From the NCBI GenBank assembly GCA_047638395.1, contig JBLIMV010000003.1, positions 149,918-213,917 on the forward strand: a stretch of 64,000 nt of DNA. Reading direction: 5' to 3'. The stretch is from CAXBCP01 sp047638395 (GTDB lineage: Bacteria > Pseudomonadota > Alphaproteobacteria > MPNO01 > UBA830). Positions 8,900 through 17,402 of this stretch are shown here, piece by piece. Position 1 is the first letter of the stretch. Each line of letters opens with the position of its first letter. The translations under genes and the position numbers were made by a program. The notes beneath the pieces were generated by a model. It did no database searches, had not been told where the DNA came from, and was given only the letters and a program-made list of their open reading frames with translations.

Positions 8900-9370
8900 A
8901 TGAAATATAGTGAAACCAGCACCGAAGAAATCGCGCAGCTTGCTGCAGAGTTTCCGAGCCGACTCGTGGTGATGCTTTATGACGACATGCTCGAGAACCT
9001 CGACGTGATCGTTGGGGCGATTGAAGCGGAGGACATCGAGGCGCGCTACGTCGCAAGCGAACGCATTGCAGAAGTTCTCTATCAGCTCTGCATCGCCCTC
9101 GACCTGCGTAACGGCGGCGTCATCGCAGCCAATCTCGCCTCGCTCTACAAACATGGCATCCAGCAGATGACCGAGATCAATTTCACCAACGACGCATCGA
9201 TCGCGGTCTCGCTCAAAAATATTCTGGAACCACTCCGCGTGTCCTGGGCCGAACTCGATGAACGTATCCAGTCGGACGTCAACGAAGCAGAAGCAATGAT
9301 ACTCGATCCTGCTTTCGCGGATGCGTTCGCAAAATATCACGGCCACCCCGTCGGCGCCGGCGCGCGCTGA
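8900..9370 (+). CDS. FliS-like flagellin chaperone, second copy
   Basis: A 156-residue protein of FliS length and helical pattern, with EFPSRLVVMLYDDMLENLD (about 17-35) matching the LVxMLYDxxL core of FliS. The canonical TASP segment ahead of it is replaced by an acidic stretch, and similarity to the FliS at 6763 is low. The ATG at 8900 follows GAGGAGTGACGAG. It lies 76 bp after flagellin 2 and just before a terminator, so the two genes form one unit. A chaperone dedicated to flagellin 2 is an inference from this arrangement. Confidence 0.85.
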   Translation: MKYSETSTEEIAQLAAEFPSRLVVMLYDDMLENLDVIVGAIEAEDIEARYVASERIAEVLYQLCIALDLRNGGVIAANLASLYKHGIQQMTEINFTNDASIAVSLKNILEPLRVSWAELDERIQSDVNEAEAMILDPAFADAFAKYHGHPVGAGAR

Positions 9371-9416
9371 ATCGCGATCGTGACGGTCGGGACAACACCC
9401 ATGATCCTGAAATTCC

Positions 9417-9449
9417 AAAGAGCGTGTCTGACATCGGACACGCTCTTTT
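9417..9449 (+). terminator. Terminator after the second fliS
   Basis: A perfect 12-bp stem (AAAGAGCGTGTC, 9417-9428; complement 9437-9448) with an 8-nt loop ends in TTTT. It isolates flagellin 2-fliS2 from the fliK operon. Confidence 0.88.
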
Positions 9450-9588
9450 CGTTTGTCTGCCCGGAGGCGCTCGACACTAGGCAGTTAGTGCCCGCCGGAA
9501 GTGGCCAAGTTTTCCCCCGGGCAATCCGTTCCCTCCGGCAGCAAACACAGAACGCCCGGAAACAAGGGCTTTCAGCCGTTCGTAAAGT

Positions 9589-9604
9589 TGGCCCGGAAAT
9601 TGCA
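9589..9604 (+). promoter_or_regulatory. sigma-54 promoter of fliK-flgD-flgE
   Basis: TGGCCCGGAAATTGCA has GG at 9590-9591 and GC at 9602-9603. Transcription would start near 9615, 45 nt before fliK. No clean ftr-like palindrome is seen in the 140 bp upstream, only GC-rich partial matches. Confidence 0.87.
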
Positions 9605-9660
9605 TTGAATACCGCGACGTCCACGTTTGACGCATGCAACATAAAGTAGATGGCGAATAG

Positions 9661-11133
9661 ATGACTTCCGTTTCCCAACCCTTCATCGCAGATCTTGCGC
9701 CTAGCCGGTCATCGAACCGGCCGGACGTACCTGCGCGTGAGGCACGCCGGGAAGATGAGAAGTTCGCCCTACCTGACGCTCCGCAGTCAGCAAATGAGCG
9801 CAAGGATATTCCGGACGCGCCAGTGGCGCCTGTATCGCCGGTCCATCCGCGCAATGATCGTCCGCCGGAAACACCGGACGCTTCGCTTTCTGATTCCACA
9901 ACTGTTCCTGACGTCGGCAAGACCGACCCGGTTCAATCAGTCGATGTGGCAAGAGCGCCGGTAGCACCGTCAGAACCCTCATCTGGATTGATTGCCGGCA
10001 TCGCGGGAACCGTCGCGGGCAATAACGCGACCGGCCAGACAACCACGACGACGCCAGCGCCGCAGGGCACTGGCGTTCAGAACGCCACTACAGCAGCGAC
10101 TGCCGGTCAGGCGAACTCAGCACAGATCAATCCATCGGCGGTAGATGCACAGGCCGTCAACACTGCAGCAACGGCAGGCCAGGCCACGGAACCAGTCGTC
10201 CCAGCCGCTGCTGCACCGACGGCACCCGGCGCAGCTGGAACGCAGCTTCCCCAGGCGGCACCGCAAATTGCGGCGGTCGCTAATGTCGGCCGCGCCGCAA
10301 CGAACGGCACGACCCCAGCCAATCTGGCACCTTCAAGTCCTAAGACAGCGGTCGGCAAAAACACCATCCTCGACCAGCAATCGGGAGAGGTTGAGGCCGG
10401 CGGAAATGATGTCAAGAAACCGGTTACCGCTTTTGCGACCGGCGCAAGCACTGCACCTGGTGTCGCCGACACAGCAGCCAAGCCATCCGTGCCACAGGCC
10501 AATTCACAGATCATGGCGCAGGCCATGGCAAATACACCGGCAATTCCTGCGGCGACAGCTGAACTGACGCCTCCCTCGCTGACGGCACCCGCACCGGTTA
10601 CCGGCGACACGCTCGGCGTAACTCAGAGTTTTAATGCCGAGATGCGGGCCGCGATCAACGCCCCGACACAGGCCGCCGCCTACACCGCCCGCGGCGCGGT
10701 AACAGCGCAGCCGGCAGTCGAACAGATAGCGATGCAGATTACGCGTGCCGCCGATCAGAATATCGACCGGATGACGGTCCACCTGAAACCGGCGGAGCTC
10801 GGCAAGGTAACGATCGACCTCGAGGTCGGACCGGATAACCGCCTGCTGGCGGTTATATCGGCTGAACGCAGCGAGACGCTCGACCTGCTGCAACGGGACT
10901 CAAAAAGCCTTGAGAAAGCGCTGAACGACGCCGGCATCAAAACGGATTCCGGCAGCCTGGAATTCAATCTCAAAGGCGAAGGTGGCACCGCTGAAAACGG
11001 CCGTGACGGCGACGGAAAATTACATGACGGCGCTGTGATGCTCCCCGGAGACATCGACGCGACAGACGTCAACAGCATCCCGAATAACACACCGCTTATC
11101 CTGCCTGAGGGCCGGATAGACATTCAGGTATAA
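9661..11133 (+). CDS. fliK: Flagellar hook-length control protein FliK
   Basis: A 490-residue protein with a long Ala/Pro/Thr-rich disordered N-terminal and central part (about 1-350), typical of the molecular ruler. The conserved C-terminal hook-length domain is at about 355-440, marked by MTVHLKPAELGKVTIDLEV. FliK is exported while the hook grows and switches the export gate from hook to filament substrates. It begins the sigma-54 transcribed fliK-flgD-flgE unit, and flgD follows after 12 bp, so the hook genes are expressed together. Confidence 0.93.
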   Translation: MTSVSQPFIADLAPSRSSNRPDVPAREARREDEKFALPDAPQSANERKDIPDAPVAPVSPVHPRNDRPPETPDASLSDSTTVPDVGKTDPVQSVDVARAPVAPSEPSSGLIAGIAGTVAGNNATGQTTTTTPAPQGTGVQNATTAATAGQANSAQINPSAVDAQAVNTAATAGQATEPVVPAAAAPTAPGAAGTQLPQAAPQIAAVANVGRAATNGTTPANLAPSSPKTAVGKNTILDQQSGEVEAGGNDVKKPVTAFATGASTAPGVADTAAKPSVPQANSQIMAQAMANTPAIPAATAELTPPSLTAPAPVTGDTLGVTQSFNAEMRAAINAPTQAAAYTARGAVTAQPAVEQIAMQITRAADQNIDRMTVHLKPAELGKVTIDLEVGPDNRLLAVISAERSETLDLLQRDSKSLEKALNDAGIKTDSGSLEFNLKGEGGTAENGRDGDGKLHDGAVMLPGDIDATDVNSIPNNTPLILPEGRIDIQV

Positions 11134-11145
11134 GGACCGAGTAAT

Positions 11146-11877
11146 ATGGACGTTTCCGCCGTCAGTGCGCTGACCCAACAGCCGACCGCCTCCGAGAATG
11201 CCGAGACGACCCTGTCGGATACCTTCGACACGTTTCTGACCCTGCTGACCACCCAGCTTCGTTATCAGGACCCGCTCGAACCGATGGATTCGTCTGAGTT
11301 CACAAGCCAGCTCGTCCAGTTCAGTCAGGTCGAACAATCGATCAGCACGAACACGAATCTGGAAAAACTTCTGGGATTCCAGGGGGCCAACCAGGCGGTT
11401 GCAGCTATCGGCTACATCGGCACGTCGGTTGAGGCGCTCAGCAACGCATTACCGCTGGTCGACGGGTCGGCAACGATGAATTACGTGCTCGCCGAAAAAG
11501 CGGAAAGCGCGAAGGTGCTTGTCTACGACGCCGCCGGCGATCAGGTGCGGTCGATCGAAAGCGCGACCTCGCTCGGCAAGCATACCGTGACCTGGGACGG
11601 CAAGGACGATGCCGGCAATACGTTGCCCGACGGCGCCTATACCGTCGTCGTATCCGCACGCGATGCCGACATCAACCTTATAGAAGTCGCGACGTCGATT
11701 ACCGCGACGGTCACCGGGACACAGAACTCCGATACCGGCACACAGCTTATCTTCGGCACCGTGCCGATCGATCTCGACAAGGTGATCTCGGTCACCGACC
11801 AGAATGCCAATGGCGGCGGAAATGACGCCCAGGCGGAGGATGAAGAAGGCGGCGACGACGAAGAACCCGCCGCATAG
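11146..11877 (+). CDS. flgD: Flagellar hook assembly (cap) protein FlgD
   Basis: A 243-residue hook scaffold protein. The N-terminal conserved motif FLTLLTTQLRYQDPLEPMDS (about 28-47) and the EFTSQLVQFSQVEQ segment are diagnostic. The central part forms the FlgD tudor/FNIII-like beta region (about 95-200, containing DAAGDQVRSIE and WDGKDDAGN). The final 25 residues are highly acidic and look disordered. FlgD caps the growing hook so that FlgE, encoded next, can be added. Confidence 0.96.
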   Translation: MDVSAVSALTQQPTASENAETTLSDTFDTFLTLLTTQLRYQDPLEPMDSSEFTSQLVQFSQVEQSISTNTNLEKLLGFQGANQAVAAIGYIGTSVEALSNALPLVDGSATMNYVLAEKAESAKVLVYDAAGDQVRSIESATSLGKHTVTWDGKDDAGNTLPDGAYTVVVSARDADINLIEVATSITATVTGTQNSDTGTQLIFGTVPIDLDKVISVTDQNANGGGNDAQAEDEEGGDDEEPAA

Positions 11878-11925
11878 CGAAGTTTTTTGGGGGACCACCG
11901 GTCTGTTTCGACAGGCTTAAATTCA

Positions 11926-11941
11926 AGGCGTGAGAACGCCT
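11926..11941 (+). other. Small GAGA-loop hairpin before flgE
   Basis: A 6-bp stem (AGGCGT/ACGCCT) with a GNRA-type GAGA loop lies in the flgD-flgE gap. The nonamer TCAAGGCGT occurs twice (11923-11931 and 11945-11953) just ahead of the flgE ribosome site. It may tune flgE translation; no function is proven. Confidence 0.4.
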
Positions 11942-11968
11942 GAAATCAAGGCGTAAGGAGTTAGATAA

Positions 11969-13273
11969 ATGAGTCTCTATGGTGCAATGTTCTCTGGCGT
12001 GTCAGGGCTGAACGCGCAGAGTCAGGCCCTCGGCATGATCTCCGACAATATCTCGAACGTGAATACGGTCGGTTACAAGACCAGCAAGGCGGCTTTTTCG
12101 ACGCTGGTCACACGCCAGTCGCTATCCAGCTTTTATGCGCCGGGCGGTGTGCGCTCCAGCCCGTTGGCTGAGATCGACCGCCAGGGGCTGTTACAGTCCT
12201 CGGCAAGTCCGACGGATCTTGCTATCTCCGGGCAGGGCTTTTTCGTTGTCACGAATTCAAATGTCGCCGGTGCAAGCACGGCGCCGTCCTATTCCCGCGC
12301 CGGTCAGTTCTCGACGGATTCGGAAGGCTACCTGCGCTCCCCCACCGGTCATTATCTGAACGGCTGGGCAACAGATGCAGCCGGCGTACCAACGGCGGCC
12401 AATACGGCTGTGATCAGCAGCCTGGAACCGATCCGCGTTAATTCAGTCTCCGGCAGCGCAACGCCAACCGACACGATCGAAATCGGCGCGAACCTCCCCG
12501 CGACCGCCGCCATCACGCCCGGTACCGGCTCGGCCCAAACGACCAATGTTCAGGTATTCGACTCGCTCGGCGTGTCCCACGACATTGAATTTCTGTGGAC
12601 CAAAACAAACATCAACGAATGGACCGTGACCGTCCCGACGGCGTCAGGCACCACCGGCATCGTCGAAGACCCATTAGGTACCAATGTCGCTTTCAGCCAG
12701 GTTATTACCTTCGACGGCAGTGGCGCCCCCCTGCAATTTAATGGTGCTGCACTTCCTCCCCTCACTCTCGGCCTGACTGGCCTGACAAGCGGCGCAAATG
12801 ATATGGAAATCACGCTCGATTTCGGCACCATCGGCTCCGCGAATGGCATGACCCAGTTCGGCTCGATCAACACGACGATCCAGACGGCTTTCGTCAATCA
12901 AAACGGTGTGCAGTTCGGTAACTTCCTGAACGTCGCCGTCGACGAGGAAGGTATCGTCACCGCCCTGTATGACAACGGTGAGACTCTGCGGATCTACAAG
13001 ATTCCGATCGCGACCTTCCCCGCCCCCAACGGCCTGAGTGCCGGCAGCGGGACGGTGTTCAACCAGTCTGAAGAATCCGGCGATTACTTCCTCCGCGCTG
13101 CGGGTGAGGCGAATGCCGGCACGATCGCCCCGTCGTCACTCGAAGCATCAACGTCGGATCTGGCGAGTGAATTCACGAATATGATCATCACCCAGCGCGC
13201 TTATGCGGCATCGACCAAGATCATCACAACGGCCGATGAGATGCTGGATGAACTGATCCGGATTAAACGATAA
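11969..13273 (+). CDS. flgE: Flagellar hook protein FlgE
   Basis: A 434-residue hook subunit. The N-terminal rod/hook signature MFSGVSGLNAQSQALGMISD (about 6-25) with DNISNVNTVGYK follows the start. The central D1/D2 beta-rich domains carry the motif ISGQGFFVV. The C-terminal SLEASTSDLASEFTNMIITQRAY segment (about 390-412) is the conserved D0 helix. AAGGAG precedes the ATG. It closes the fliK-flgD-flgE operon and is followed by an inverted repeat. Confidence 0.97.
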   Translation: MSLYGAMFSGVSGLNAQSQALGMISDNISNVNTVGYKTSKAAFSTLVTRQSLSSFYAPGGVRSSPLAEIDRQGLLQSSASPTDLAISGQGFFVVTNSNVAGASTAPSYSRAGQFSTDSEGYLRSPTGHYLNGWATDAAGVPTAANTAVISSLEPIRVNSVSGSATPTDTIEIGANLPATAAITPGTGSAQTTNVQVFDSLGVSHDIEFLWTKTNINEWTVTVPTASGTTGIVEDPLGTNVAFSQVITFDGSGAPLQFNGAALPPLTLGLTGLTSGANDMEITLDFGTIGSANGMTQFGSINTTIQTAFVNQNGVQFGNFLNVAVDEEGIVTALYDNGETLRIYKIPIATFPAPNGLSAGSGTVFNQSEESGDYFLRAAGEANAGTIAPSSLEASTSDLASEFTNMIITQRAYAASTKIITTADEMLDELIRIKR

Positions 13274-13304
13274 AAAAATGACGGGTAAATAGTAATAATT
13301 AGGC

Positions 13305-13338
13305 GGGTCGAAACGGCAGAACAGCGCCGTTTCGACCC
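13305..13338 (+). terminator. Inverted repeat after flgE
   Basis: A perfect 13-bp stem (GGGTCGAAACGGC and complement) with an 8-nt loop lies 32 bp after flgE. It is followed by C and a run of A rather than T on the plus strand, so it is an imperfect intrinsic terminator or an mRNA-end stabiliser. Confidence 0.65.
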
Positions 13339-13409
13339 TCCAAAAAAGCCCCGAAACGTCCTGTTAACCCAAGCGCTCAACAGTTCATTAAATCCCCAGG
13401 GGGTAGACT

Positions 13410-13754
13410 GTGACAGCATTAGAAATCAGCGATGCCGACAAGAGGAACACGCTCGTGGCAGATGGAAATTTTGGACGCAAAGAACCGGTTTTAGGACCGG
13501 GCGGTCGTCCCATCACAATGGCGGATCTTCCGCCGCCCGGTACCCGGCGATGGGTCATGCGGCGTAAAGCCGAAGTCGTCGCCGGTGTACGCGCAGGCCT
13601 CCTGTCGCTAGAGGAAGCATGCGAACGCTACACCCTCTCGGTCGAGGAATTCCTGTCCTGGCAGCGCCTGATTGACGATTACGGCGTACGCGGATTGCGG
13701 GCCACGCGTATTCAGAAGTACAGAAAGCGCTCAGGCTCGGATTCCACGCCCTGA
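13410..13754 (+). CDS. sciP: CtrA inhibitor SciP (DUF1153)
   Basis: A 114-residue helix-turn-helix protein with the family core DLPPPGTRRWVMRRKAEVVA (about 36-55), GLLSLEEACERYTLSVEEFLSWQ and RATRIQKYR at the C-terminus. In Caulobacter, SciP binds CtrA on DNA and blocks its recruitment of RNA polymerase. The start is GTG at 13410 after CCAGGGGGTA. The N-terminal 25 residues are longer than in the Caulobacter protein. It stands alone between flgE and fliF, with hairpins on both sides. CtrA itself is encoded at 31029. Confidence 0.94.
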   Translation: MTALEISDADKRNTLVADGNFGRKEPVLGPGGRPITMADLPPPGTRRWVMRRKAEVVAGVRAGLLSLEEACERYTLSVEEFLSWQRLIDDYGVRGLRATRIQKYRKRSGSDSTP

Positions 13755-13776
13755 ACGCCAGCGAAAATTTACCTAA

Positions 13777-13803
13777 AAAGCCCGGTAATCCCGGGCTTTT
13801 TTT
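13777..13803 (+). terminator. Rho-independent terminator after sciP
   Basis: A 9-bp stem AAAGCCCGG/CCGGGCTTT with a 5-nt loop is followed by a run of seven T in total. It ends sciP transcription 160 bp before fliF. Confidence 0.9.
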
Positions 13804-13820
13804 GTGCCCGCCAATCAGCC

Positions 13821-13855
13821 CGGCAAATATTGCCGCTAACCCGGCAATTTTTTCC
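13821..13855. promoter_or_regulatory. ftr-like palindromes upstream of fliF
   Basis: CGGCAAATATTGCCG (13821-13835) is a 6-bp-arm palindrome and CCGGCAATTTTTTCC follows at 13841-13855. They match the elements before flagellin 1. In Caulobacter, FlbD represses fliF through an ftr site near its CtrA-dependent promoter, so the same logic is likely here. Confidence 0.6.
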
Positions 13856-13860
13856 TGCTG

Positions 13861-13875
13861 TTAACGTCTTTTTTA
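13861..13875 (+). promoter_or_regulatory. CtrA-like box upstream of fliF
   Basis: TTAACGTCTTTTTTA is TTAA-N7-TTTA, one base from the CtrA consensus TTAA-N7-TTAA. It lies 87 bp upstream of the fliF GTG and just after the ftr-like elements. No good sigma-54 match is present, which fits a class II, CtrA-controlled promoter. Confidence 0.45.
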
Positions 13876-13961
13876 TCGACCCGGCCATATTCTGACGATC
13901 CGGCGAGCAGCGACGCAAACCGGATTTTCGAAATCGAATCAAAAGGTTCAGGCCCCGCCTC

Positions 13962-15614
13962 GTGGACAGCATACTAGATACATTCAAAAGCCTCGGAACG
14001 GTCCGGCTTGCGGCCATCGGCGGCGTCGCCATTGGCCTGGTCATATTTTTTGTCTTTCTGACTTCCCGCCTCGGCGGGACAGATATGACCTTGCTCTTTG
14101 GCGAGCTTCAACAGGGCGATAGCAGCAAAATCGTCTCGAAGCTGGAAACCCAGAACATCCCGTACGAGCTGCGCGGCGAAGGCCAGCAGATTTTTGTGCC
14201 GTCACAGATGGTTCTTCGTCTGCGGATGCAGATGGCCGAAGAAGGCCTGCCCAGCGGCGGATCGGTCGGCTACGAAATTTTCGACAAATCGGATTCTCTC
14301 GGCACCACCAACTTCGTACAGAACGTCAACCTGCTACGCGCGCTGGAAGGCGAACTGGCACGGACGATCCGCTCGATAGGTAGTGTCGACGAAGCCCGCG
14401 TGCACCTTGTCATGCCGAAGCGTGAGCTGTTCAGCAGGCGGGAACAAAAACCCAGCGCATCTGTGGTCATCAAGTCGCGCGGCGCAGGCAAACTCAGCAA
14501 AGCACAGGTCATGGCGATCCAGCATCTTGTTGCCGCCGCCGTGCCGCGCCTTGAGCCGGACCGGATATCGATCATCGATTCACGCGGGCGTCTGCTCGCA
14601 CGCGCTGGCGGCGATGGCGATGACGAAGGCGGCTTTGCGTCAAATTCGGACGAGCTTCGACGCGCTCATGAAGAGCGGGTAACGCGGCAGATCGAACAAC
14701 TTGTCGAACAGTCCGTCGGCATCGGCAAAGTACGCGCCCAGGTATCTGCCGAGATGGATTTCGACCGGGTAACGACGAACACTGAACAATATGACCCCGA
14801 CGGTCAGGTTGTCCGGTCGACTCAGACGGTTGAGGAAAATGCCCAAAGCAACGACAAGGACGGCCAGAACGCTGTTACCGTCGCCAACAATCTGCCCGAC
14901 GCACAGCAGAACGCCGGCGGCGCCGGCAGTGCAAGCCAGTCAAACCGGACGGAAGAAACGGTCAATTACGAGATTACCCGGACTGTCAAAAACCACGTCC
15001 ATGAAACCGGCAGTATTCGGCGAATTTCCGTCGCCCTGCTCGTGGACGGCACCTATACGACGAATGAGGACGGAGACCGCGTCTATGCGGAACGCAGCCA
15101 GCAGGAACTTGAAAAGATCGACAAGCTGGTCAAATCCGGCATCGGGTTCAACGAAAAGCGCGGCGACACGGTCGAGGTCATCGGCATGCAGTTCCGCGCG
15201 CTGGACGGCCAGGACCTCAACACCAAGCAGCCGCTCTTCGGCCTGACGAAGACCGACCTGTTTCGCATCGCTGAGATATTCGTTCTCGCCATCGTTGGTA
15301 TTCTGGTGATCCTCCTCGTGGTGCGCCCGCTGATCGCACGTTCGCTCGATGCCCTGCCGAGCGCGCTCGATGCCGCAAAGGAACAGGCATTGCTGGCCGA
15401 TCAGAGCGAAGACGCTCCTGCCCTTTCCGGCCCTGCCGGCACGGGGGTCAGCGGTTCGTTCGACGACGAGGAGGATGACGATCAACTTATTAACCTGGAC
15501 CAGGTCGACGGGCGGGTCAAAGCGTCCACTCTGAAGAAAATCTCGGAGATCGTCGAACGCCATCCGGAAGAAACTGTCGGAATACTCCGCCAGTGGATGT
15601 ACCAGGAATCATAG
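13962..15614 (+). CDS. fliF: Flagellar MS-ring protein FliF
   Basis: A 550-residue inner-membrane ring protein. Transmembrane segments are seen at about 17-37 (AAIGGVAIGLVIFFVFL) and about 430-452 (IAEIFVLAIVGILVILLVV). The periplasmic YscJ-like ring-building motifs, including LRALEGELARTIRSIGSVDEARVHLVMP, lie between them. The cytoplasmic C-terminus (about 510-550) binds FliG. The start is GTG at 13962. It heads the fliF-fliG-fliH-fliN-motA-flbD-flhA run with short gaps, so it is probably the first gene of a long operon. Confidence 0.97.
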   Translation: MDSILDTFKSLGTVRLAAIGGVAIGLVIFFVFLTSRLGGTDMTLLFGELQQGDSSKIVSKLETQNIPYELRGEGQQIFVPSQMVLRLRMQMAEEGLPSGGSVGYEIFDKSDSLGTTNFVQNVNLLRALEGELARTIRSIGSVDEARVHLVMPKRELFSRREQKPSASVVIKSRGAGKLSKAQVMAIQHLVAAAVPRLEPDRISIIDSRGRLLARAGGDGDDEGGFASNSDELRRAHEERVTRQIEQLVEQSVGIGKVRAQVSAEMDFDRVTTNTEQYDPDGQVVRSTQTVEENAQSNDKDGQNAVTVANNLPDAQQNAGGAGSASQSNRTEETVNYEITRTVKNHVHETGSIRRISVALLVDGTYTTNEDGDRVYAERSQQELEKIDKLVKSGIGFNEKRGDTVEVIGMQFRALDGQDLNTKQPLFGLTKTDLFRIAEIFVLAIVGILVILLVVRPLIARSLDALPSALDAAKEQALLADQSEDAPALSGPAGTGVSGSFDDEEDDDQLINLDQVDGRVKASTLKKISEIVERHPEETVGILRQWMYQES

Positions 15615-15628
15615 GCAGGTAGGGATCG

Positions 15629-16645
15629 ATGGCACAACGTGAAGATTTCCGGGGACTAACGGGACCGCAAAAAGCGGCGATCCTGATCCTGTCCGTGTCC
15701 GAAGACAGCGCGATGAGACTGTTCGCGCTGATGGACGACGAAGAGATCAAGGAATTGTCGCAATCCATGGCGGCGCTCGGCCGGGTCGATTCCGAAATGG
15801 TGGAGCGTTTGTTTGTTGAGTTCGCCGATCAGGTTTCGTCGACAGGATCGCTGCACGGATCCTACGAGACCACGGAACGCCTTTTGCAGAAAGCGATGCC
15901 GGGCGAGCGTGTCGAACAGATCATGGAAGAAATTCGCGGCCCCGCGGGTCGCACGATGTGGGACAAACTCGGCAATGTGTCCGAAGAGGTTCTGGCGAGT
16001 TATCTGAAGAACGAGTATCCGCAGACGGTCGCCGTTGTCCTGTCGAAAATTCGCCCCGACCATGCCGCTCGCGTGCTCGAACTGCTGCCCGACGATTTCG
16101 CGATGGAAGTGGTCACCCGCATGCTGCGGATGGAAGTCGTTCAGAAGGAAATTCTCGACGGCGTCGAGAAAACGCTGCGATCAGAATTCATGAGCAACCT
16201 CGCGCGCACCAACCGCCGCGACGCTCACGAAATGATGGCAGAGATATTCAATAACCTCGACCGGTCCAATGAAGCCCGCTTCATCTCGTCGCTCGAAGAA
16301 CTGAACCGCGATGCGGCGGAACGCATCAAGGCGCTCATGTTCACGTTCGAAGATCTCATCAAGCTCGACACCAGCGGTGTCCAGACAATGTTGCGGGTCG
16401 CCGACAAAGAAAAACTCGGCGTGGGGTTAAAGGGAGCATCGGAAGAACTTCGCGACCTGTTCTTCTCCAACATGTCCGAACGCGCCGCCAAGATTCTGCG
16501 CGAAGATATGGAAGCGATGGGGCCGGTTCGCCTCAAAGACGTCGACGAGGCGCAGATGTACCTCGTCAATCAGGCGAAAGAACTGTCAGCCAAGGGCGAA
16601 ATCGTTATCGCCGAAGGCGGCGGTGAAGATCAACTGGTTTACTGA
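15629..16645 (+). CDS. fliG: Flagellar motor switch protein FliG
   Basis: A 338-residue rotor protein that transmits torque from stator to MS ring. The N-terminal domain begins LTGPQKAAILILSVSEDSA. The middle domain contains EYPQTVAVVLSKI (about 130). The C-terminal torque domain contains MFTFEDLIKLD and the charged ridge RVADKEKLGVGLKGASEEL typical of FliG. It lies 15 bp after fliF and before fliH. Confidence 0.98.
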   Translation: MAQREDFRGLTGPQKAAILILSVSEDSAMRLFALMDDEEIKELSQSMAALGRVDSEMVERLFVEFADQVSSTGSLHGSYETTERLLQKAMPGERVEQIMEEIRGPAGRTMWDKLGNVSEEVLASYLKNEYPQTVAVVLSKIRPDHAARVLELLPDDFAMEVVTRMLRMEVVQKEILDGVEKTLRSEFMSNLARTNRRDAHEMMAEIFNNLDRSNEARFISSLEELNRDAAERIKALMFTFEDLIKLDTSGVQTMLRVADKEKLGVGLKGASEELRDLFFSNMSERAAKILREDMEAMGPVRLKDVDEAQMYLVNQAKELSAKGEIVIAEGGGEDQLVY

Positions 16646-16664
16646 CGAAAACCGGATAACCCAT

Positions 16665-17402
16665 ATGCAAACCACACAAAAATTCCTGTTCGAAAACTGT
16701 TTCGACCTCGCAACACCCTTCGAAGCCGAGGTCGAGGAAGAAGAGAACCTGCCGCCGCCGCCGCCGACATTCAGCGAAGAAGAAGTTTCGCTAGCGCGCG
16801 CCCAGGGATTTGCCGAGGGCCGGACGGAAGGTATTGCCGAAATGCAGACTTCGCTCGACAACCGCATAGCAGACCTCGTCGGCGCGATGGTCGAACAGCT
16901 CAAACAACTCGACGCCAACCAGGCAGTTGCCGCCGAGGCGGCAGAGCTCCGGTTGATGGGCCTGGCCGGCGCGATTGCGAAGAAAGTAGTGCCACCGATC
17001 GTCCGCGAAAGGGCTCAGGATTCCGTTGAGGAGGTCATCCGCGAATGTCTCCCGAAATTGATGGACGAGCCACGTGTGGTCATCCGCATACACCCGACGT
17101 TGATGGACGAGCTGCGAGCGAAAATCGATACGCTCGCCGCAAAAAGCGGCTTTGCAGGCGATATCATTCTCCTGCCCGACGATGATTTTTCAGAAGCCGA
17201 CTGCCTGATCGAATGGGCCGATGGCGGCGCGGAAAAATCCACAACCGATCTGTGGGCCGATATTGACAGAATAATGGACGCCTATCTCGACACACCGGAG
17301 CCGACATCCGGCGGCGACACCCCGAACACGCAGCCCGACCCGGAGCCGCCCATACCGGCAGCGACGGGAACGGAATTTCCCGAGGAGAACCTGAATGGCT
17401 GA
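16665..17402 (+). CDS. fliH: Flagellar assembly protein FliH
   Basis: A 245-residue regulator of the export ATPase FliI. The ATG at 16665 is chosen because it gives the family-like start QKFLFENCFD; a GTG at 16623 overlapping fliG would add 14 residues. An acidic/proline-rich segment (about 20-40) is followed by the coiled-coil stalk with the repeated GFAEGRTEGIAE pattern and a V-ATPase-E-like C-terminal domain (about 105-200). The last 40 residues are Pro/Thr-rich. It overlaps fliN by 8 bp. Its partner fliI is on the other strand at 29492. Confidence 0.85.
   Translation: MQTTQKFLFENCFDLATPFEAEVEEEENLPPPPPTFSEEEVSLARAQGFAEGRTEGIAEMQTSLDNRIADLVGAMVEQLKQLDANQAVAAEAAELRLMGLAGAIAKKVVPPIVRERAQDSVEEVIRECLPKLMDEPRVVIRIHPTLMDELRAKIDTLAAKSGFAGDIILLPDDDFSEADCLIEWADGGAEKSTTDLWADIDRIMDAYLDTPEPTSGGDTPNTQPDPEPPIPAATGTEFPEENLNG

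Noticed and set aside
9484..9560. ftr-like element before fliK
   Set aside because: The GC-rich stretches CCCGCCGG and CCCCCGGGCAA lack the paired CGGCA/TGCCG arms.
13881..13897. sigma-54 promoter before fliF
   Set aside because: CCGGCC has no matching TTGC 12 bp downstream; the region reads TCTGA instead.
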